From positions 1 to 45,280 of the forward strand of contig CAMHMZ010000019.1 of NCBI GenBank assembly GCA_946186375.1: a stretch of 45,280 nt of DNA. The letters are read 5' to 3'. A program made the position numbers and the translations under genes. Below the pieces are notes generated by a model. That model was not told the origin of the DNA. It did not search any database and was given only the letters and a program-made list of their open reading frames with translations. Positions 42,179 to 45,280 of this stretch are shown here, piece by piece. Origin of the DNA: an uncultured Clostridia bacterium (lineage in GTDB: Bacteria; Bacillota; Clostridia; Oscillospirales; Oscillospiraceae). Each line of letters opens with the position of its first letter. Position 1 is the first letter of the stretch.

Positions 42179-43372
42179 TTAGAACATATATTGCAGCGCC
42201 GCGAACAGTCCTGCGCTCCAGGTGACCCAGTTGTGAGCGTCATGCACGCCCACAAAAAAGGCGTTTTCTCCGTCCTGCAGGCAATCGAGCCCGTCGACGA
42301 TATGCCGGTAGCTGCGCACATCTCCGACGCCGGACAGAGGATCGTTATAGCCCGTCACGCCGACAAAACAGTGGATGCTCCGGCTGCCCAGGTCGCTCTC
42401 TCTGAGAGCGTCCACGACGCTGAGCCGGGACGTGCCCATGCTCAGGCAGCAGAAATTGCCGATGAGATCCGCGGCCTTCTGCATTCCGCCGTGCAGCGTG
42501 TACACTGCGCCGCGGCTGATGCCGCAGAGGGCGACATGCTCGCGCACCTCCGGCCAGGAGGCCGGATCGTCCGGGTCGAGCCAGGTCGCATAGTTCCGGG
42601 CCACAGTCGGAAAGAGCGACTCGCGCAGCAGCCTGTCAAAAAAGTCGAAGTCGGGCATGGAGCGCACATGCTCCAGACCGACAAGGATAAAGGGCGCGCA
42701 GAGATGCTCTTCGATCAAATGATCATAGATGTTTGACAGGACGATCTCGGTCTTGTGCAGCTTGTGTACGGTCTCCGTACAGTCCGGCGCGTGGTTGTTG
42801 TCGCCGAGGGCGACGATGACCAGATCGTAGCGCCCGTTCTCGTCATAGCCGTAGGGCAGATAGACCGACAGGGGGTAGCTCCGGCCGCCGGGCCAGGTGA
42901 TCGTGTCCTCGAGGCATTGCCCCTGATGCGCGGCGGGGCGGAGATATTCCTCCGGCAGCAGATCGTCGAACAGAAGCGGCTCACGCCCGCAGCCCGTGCA
43001 CAGCCCGCTTTCATACCGGTGCCAGCACTGTGCGCCGCAGCGAAGGCAGACCGCGTCCGCGTCGTGCGCCTCGTGGAGGCAGAGCTGGCCGCAGAGAAGG
43101 CAGACGCCGTCTTCCCACTCGTGGGGACAGGGCTCGCCGCAGAGAAGGCAGACGCCGTTTTCCCACTCGTGGGGGCAGGCCTCGCCGCAGAGAAGGCAGG
43201 CGCCGTCTTTCCATTCGTGGGGACAGGGCGTTTTGCTCGGCTCCGGCGTCGGCGTTGCTTCCGCGATCGGAGGAGTCGGCGGCACCTCGGCCGAAGACGG
43301 AGCGGAAGCGCAGGCGCAGAGCAGCAGCGCGCAGAACAGAGATAAGAGCAGACAGCAGCTTTTTTTCAGCAT
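42179..43372 (-). CDS. Esterase lipoprotein with tandem zinc-ribbon-like repeats
   Basis: 397 residues; the ATG at 43372 is chosen because a lipoprotein signal follows (LLCAC, C21). After a PTP spacer there are five C-x2-C modules (about 50-131); three are near-identical CPHEWxxGxCLLCGE units of 21 residues, and the last two are divergent. The C-terminal domain is an alpha/beta-hydrolase of the esterase D/feruloyl-esterase kind: a nucleophile S286 in CGISRGAVY and a histidine H380 in HDAHNWVTW. It probably cleaves ester bonds outside the cell while held on the membrane. The repeats could bind zinc or a partner; this is inferred from the cysteines. Confidence 0.8.
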   Translation of the reverse strand: MLKKSCCLLLSLFCALLLCACASAPSSAEVPPTPPIAEATPTPEPSKTPCPHEWKDGACLLCGEACPHEWENGVCLLCGEPCPHEWEDGVCLLCGQLCLHEAHDADAVCLRCGAQCWHRYESGLCTGCGREPLLFDDLLPEEYLRPAAHQGQCLEDTITWPGGRSYPLSVYLPYGYDENGRYDLVIVALGDNNHAPDCTETVHKLHKTEIVLSNIYDHLIEEHLCAPFILVGLEHVRSMPDFDFFDRLLRESLFPTVARNYATWLDPDDPASWPEVREHVALCGISRGAVYTLHGGMQKAADLIGNFCCLSMGTSRLSVVDALRESDLGSRSIHCFVGVTGYNDPLSGVGDVRSYRHIVDGLDCLQDGENAFFVGVHDAHNWVTWSAGLFAALQYMF

Positions 43373-43388
43373 GACTTCACCTGTGATC

Positions 43389-43433
43389 GCCGGGCAGGCG
43401 CCCGGCGTTCTTCCTGCGGGAGCCAACTCCCGC
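43389..43433 (-). promoter_or_regulatory. Twin hairpins in the leader of the minus-strand envelope operon
   Basis: Two perfect 7-base-pair stems, GCCGGGC-AGGC-GCCCGGC (43389-43406) and GCGGGAG-CCAA-CTCCCGC (43416-43433), lie between the promoter and the ribosome binding site. They could affect RNA stability or translation; no known riboswitch is recognised. Confidence 0.4.
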
Positions 43434-43478
43434 CGCTGAAACGGCGCGCAGCTATGGCACATTTCAACGCAACTATAT

Positions 43479-43507
43479 ACTATAGCATCAACCCGACGGA
43501 AAAACAA
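43479..43507 (-). promoter_or_regulatory. Promoter of the minus-strand envelope operon
   Basis: On the minus strand, TTGTTT (43502-43507), a 17-base spacer and TATAGT (43479-43484). The 363-base divergent gap holds this promoter, the twin hairpins, the promoter at 43654-43682 and an A-rich stretch without recognised features. Confidence 0.6.
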
Positions 43508-43653
43508 TAAAAAGCGGCGGGAAAACGCAGTTTTTTCCAAAAGGAGAGAAATAAACAGCGAAAAAGAGAAGCGGCGCGGGCTGCCCGGCGGCAGAAACAA
43601 GCGAAAAAGCAAATCTGACAAAAAAATAATTTAAATTTTTGTTAAATGTCCAC

Positions 43654-43682
43654 TTGCAATTCTGGAGGCTTAGCAGTATAGT
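43654..43682 (+). promoter_or_regulatory. Promoter of the unknown gene upstream of cstA
   Basis: TTGCAA at 43654-43659, a 17-base spacer and TATAGT at 43677-43682, 53 bases before the ATG. Confidence 0.65.
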
Positions 43683-43735
43683 AACGATATACGTCATAGT
43701 TTGTTCATTTTTCCGGGCGAGGGAGGAAAGCCGAC

Positions 43736-44251
43736 ATGGCCCTGGATCGCGAAACATTTCTGGCCGTGCTGGAGGACTCCTACAGCGCCTACTACACCAT
43801 CCATAAAAACGAGAACATGACGGAGCTCCCGCTGGCCTTCCGGGCCGACTACTTCTCGCGGGATGAGAAGTTCTGGTTCACGAAAAGCGTCAAGATCTGG
43901 GGCAACGAGACCAACGAATTCTGTTATGTCTTCTGCGCGGAGCGCTTCGACGGGGAGACGGCGGCGCGCTGTCTCGACTTTGTCATCGCCGACGCGCAGC
44001 CCCGCGTCAAGCCCCACAAGGAGCACCAGTACACCAATTTCAAGGCGGTCTTCGTGGCCGACGCCTTTGATGAGGCGACGAAGAAGGTCATCACGAAGCG
44101 TGAGTACTCCAAAAGCTACAGGTTCTCGCTGCACGGCTATTCGACGCTGCTCACCGCGGCGGTGGATCTGAGCGACGAGAGCACCGCCACCAACAAGGCC
44201 GGCCGCGAGCTGGTCAAGTATTTTCGTAAACTGTTTGCCGCCAGGAAATGA
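43736..44251 (+). CDS. Conserved-looking soluble protein of unknown function
   Basis: 171 residues; ATG behind GAGGGAGGAAAG. No signal peptide, membrane segment or motif I recognise. It has an alternating helical and strand pattern (YYTIHKNENMTELPLAFRADYFSRDEKFWFTKSVKIWGNETNEFCYVFCAERFD), and a C-terminal half with FKAVFVADAFDEATKKVI and SYRFSLHGYSTLLTAAVDL. It is 55 bases before cstA and shares its strand, so it may be cotranscribed and linked to peptide or pyruvate uptake; that is inference from position only. Confidence 0.7.
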   Translation: MALDRETFLAVLEDSYSAYYTIHKNENMTELPLAFRADYFSRDEKFWFTKSVKIWGNETNEFCYVFCAERFDGETAARCLDFVIADAQPRVKPHKEHQYTNFKAVFVADAFDEATKKVITKREYSKSYRFSLHGYSTLLTAAVDLSDESTATNKAGRELVKYFRKLFAARK

Positions 44252-44306
44252 GAAGACCCTGACGACAAATGGGAATAAAAACATTTTTTCATAAGGAGTG
44301 AAAAGT

Positions 44307-45280
44307 GTGAGCGCATTAGTTATCCTTCTTTGCGCGGTCGTGCTTCTGGCTCTCGGCTACATCTTCTACGGTAGCTGGCTGGCCAAGCAGTGGGGCGTCG
44401 ACCCCAACCGTGAGACCCCGGCTCATACCAGCTACGACGGAAAGGACTTCGTTCCTGCCAACCCCGCCGTTCTGATGGGCCACCACTTCTCGTCCATCGC
44501 CGGTGCCGGCCCCATCAACGGACCGATCCTCGCCTCTGTTTTCGGCTGGGTCCCCGTGTTCCTGTGGTGCGTGCTCGGCGGCATCTTCTTTGGCGCCATG
44601 CATGACTTCGGTGCCCTCTTCGCTTCGATCCGTCACAACGGCGGCTCCATCGGCGAGGTCATCAAGGACTCCATGGGCGTCAAGGCGCAGCGCCTGTTCA
44701 TCGTCTTCGCGCTGGCCGTTCTGATCCTGGTCATCGCCTCCTTCACGGCGGTCGTTGCCGGCACCTTCGCCTCCTGGAATCCCGAAGGCGGCAACAAGAT
44801 CATCAGCACCGGCGCTGAGGCCTTCAACGCGGCCAACGGCTCCACGGCCATGACCTCGATGCTCTTCATCGTGATCGCCGCGATCTTCGGTTACTTCGTG
44901 TACCGCAAGAACGCCAAGGTCGGCCCGGCCACCATCGTCGGCATCGTCGGCATCGTCGCCATCGTCGTGATCGGCCAGTTCCTGAACCTGAATGCCAGCC
45001 GCACCTTCTGGGTCATCTTCATCTGGGCCTACGTTATCGTGGCGTCCCTGCTGCCTGTCTGGATCCTGCTCCAGCCGCGTGACTACCTGAGCTCCTTCCT
45101 GCTCTACGGCATGATGATCCTGGCGTTCATCTCCATCATCGGCGCGACCTTCACCGGCGCTGCCACCGTGGAGATCCCCGCTGTGGTTCCCGGCAAGGCC
45201 AGCACCATCTTCCCGACCCTGTTCATCACGGTCGCCTGCGGCGCCTGCTCCGGCTTCCACTCTCTGATCAGCTCCGGTAC
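44307..45280 (+). CDS. cstA: CstA-family transporter, 5' part
   Basis: Open at the right edge; 324 codons are visible from a GTG start (44307), chosen because AAGGAG precedes it with correct spacing. The N-terminal YGSWLAKQWGVDPNRETPAHTSYDGKDFVPANPAVLMGHHFSSIAGAGPINGPILA is the CstA signature, followed by MHDFGALFASIRHNGGSIGEV. Many membrane segments. CstA proteins import peptides or pyruvate during starvation. The even codon use suggests high expression, as for the binding-protein gene at 12008. Confidence 0.93.
   Translation, partial: MSALVILLCAVVLLALGYIFYGSWLAKQWGVDPNRETPAHTSYDGKDFVPANPAVLMGHHFSSIAGAGPINGPILASVFGWVPVFLWCVLGGIFFGAMHDFGALFASIRHNGGSIGEVIKDSMGVKAQRLFIVFALAVLILVIASFTAVVAGTFASWNPEGGNKIISTGAEAFNAANGSTAMTSMLFIVIAAIFGYFVYRKNAKVGPATIVGIVGIVAIVVIGQFLNLNASRTFWVIFIWAYVIVASLLPVWILLQPRDYLSSFLLYGMMILAFISIIGATFTGAATVEIPAVVPGKASTIFPTLFITVACGACSGFHSLISSG

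Overview
The window looks like a chromosome segment of a GC-rich Clostridia-type Firmicute, most like gut Oscillospiraceae. The signs are strong AGGAGG-type ribosome binding sites, sigma-A promoters with 17-base spacers, many lipoproteins with the lipid cysteine at residue 20 or 21, no outer-membrane genes, a YtrA-type GntR/ABC cassette, an ECF transporter core, and a clostridial (Re)-citrate synthase cluster. Taxonomy is inferred from gene content only.

Layout. 0.2-3.1 kb: a two-gene membrane Hsp70 system (a GrpE-like membrane protein and an Hsp70-type ATPase with its own membrane hairpin). 3.3-5.4 kb: a secreted protein with leucine-rich repeats and fibronectin-III-like repeats. 5.5-8.6 kb: GntR regulator, ABC ATPase and large permease, with a probable operator over the start site. 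9.0-15.2 kb: a sulfoquinovose-type locus with a YesL-like membrane protein, a GH31 sulfoquinovosidase whose catalytic and sulfonate-binding residues can be placed, and a binding lipoprotein with two permeases. 15.3-18.4 kb: divergent M3 and M18 peptidases. 18.4-20.1 kb: a solute-binding lipoprotein that reads as a circular permutation, and a metallo-beta-lactamase-fold lipoprotein. 20.7-25.0 kb: methyltransferase, then ecfA1-ecfA2-ecfT-truA. 25.3-28.4 kb: CvpA-like protein and ClpE-like ATPase. 28.5-30.5 kb: a REP-associated tyrosine transposase (RAYT), macrodomain protein, rhomboid protease and DUF523 protein. 31.6-36.7 kb: (Re)-citrate synthase, FCD-type regulator, aconitase and isocitrate dehydrogenase, which together lead from oxaloacetate to 2-oxoglutarate. 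36.7-39.3 kb: an anchored beta-lactamase-like enzyme and a leucine-rich-repeat lipoprotein. 39.3-43.4 kb, minus strand: an Lgt-like membrane protein, a phosphodiester glycosidase-like protein, an unknown membrane protein, and an esterase lipoprotein with zinc-ribbon-like repeats. 43.7 kb to the end: an unknown protein and the start of cstA.

The strongest unexplained signal is a network of short palindromes, each with GTAG at its outer foot, scattered between genes, often as outward-facing pairs. One family occurs twice, in inverted orientation, inside the coding sequence of the only RAYT gene in the window, where both copies are translated in frame. The GTAG foot is the known hallmark of REP elements mobilised by RAYTs, so the transposase gene appears to carry its own substrates. 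Other notable items are the permuted binding protein, the membrane Hsp70/GrpE-like pair, the sulfoquinovose locus, a 161-base MITE-like element in front of the ECF operon, and a duplicated 3' tail of truA.
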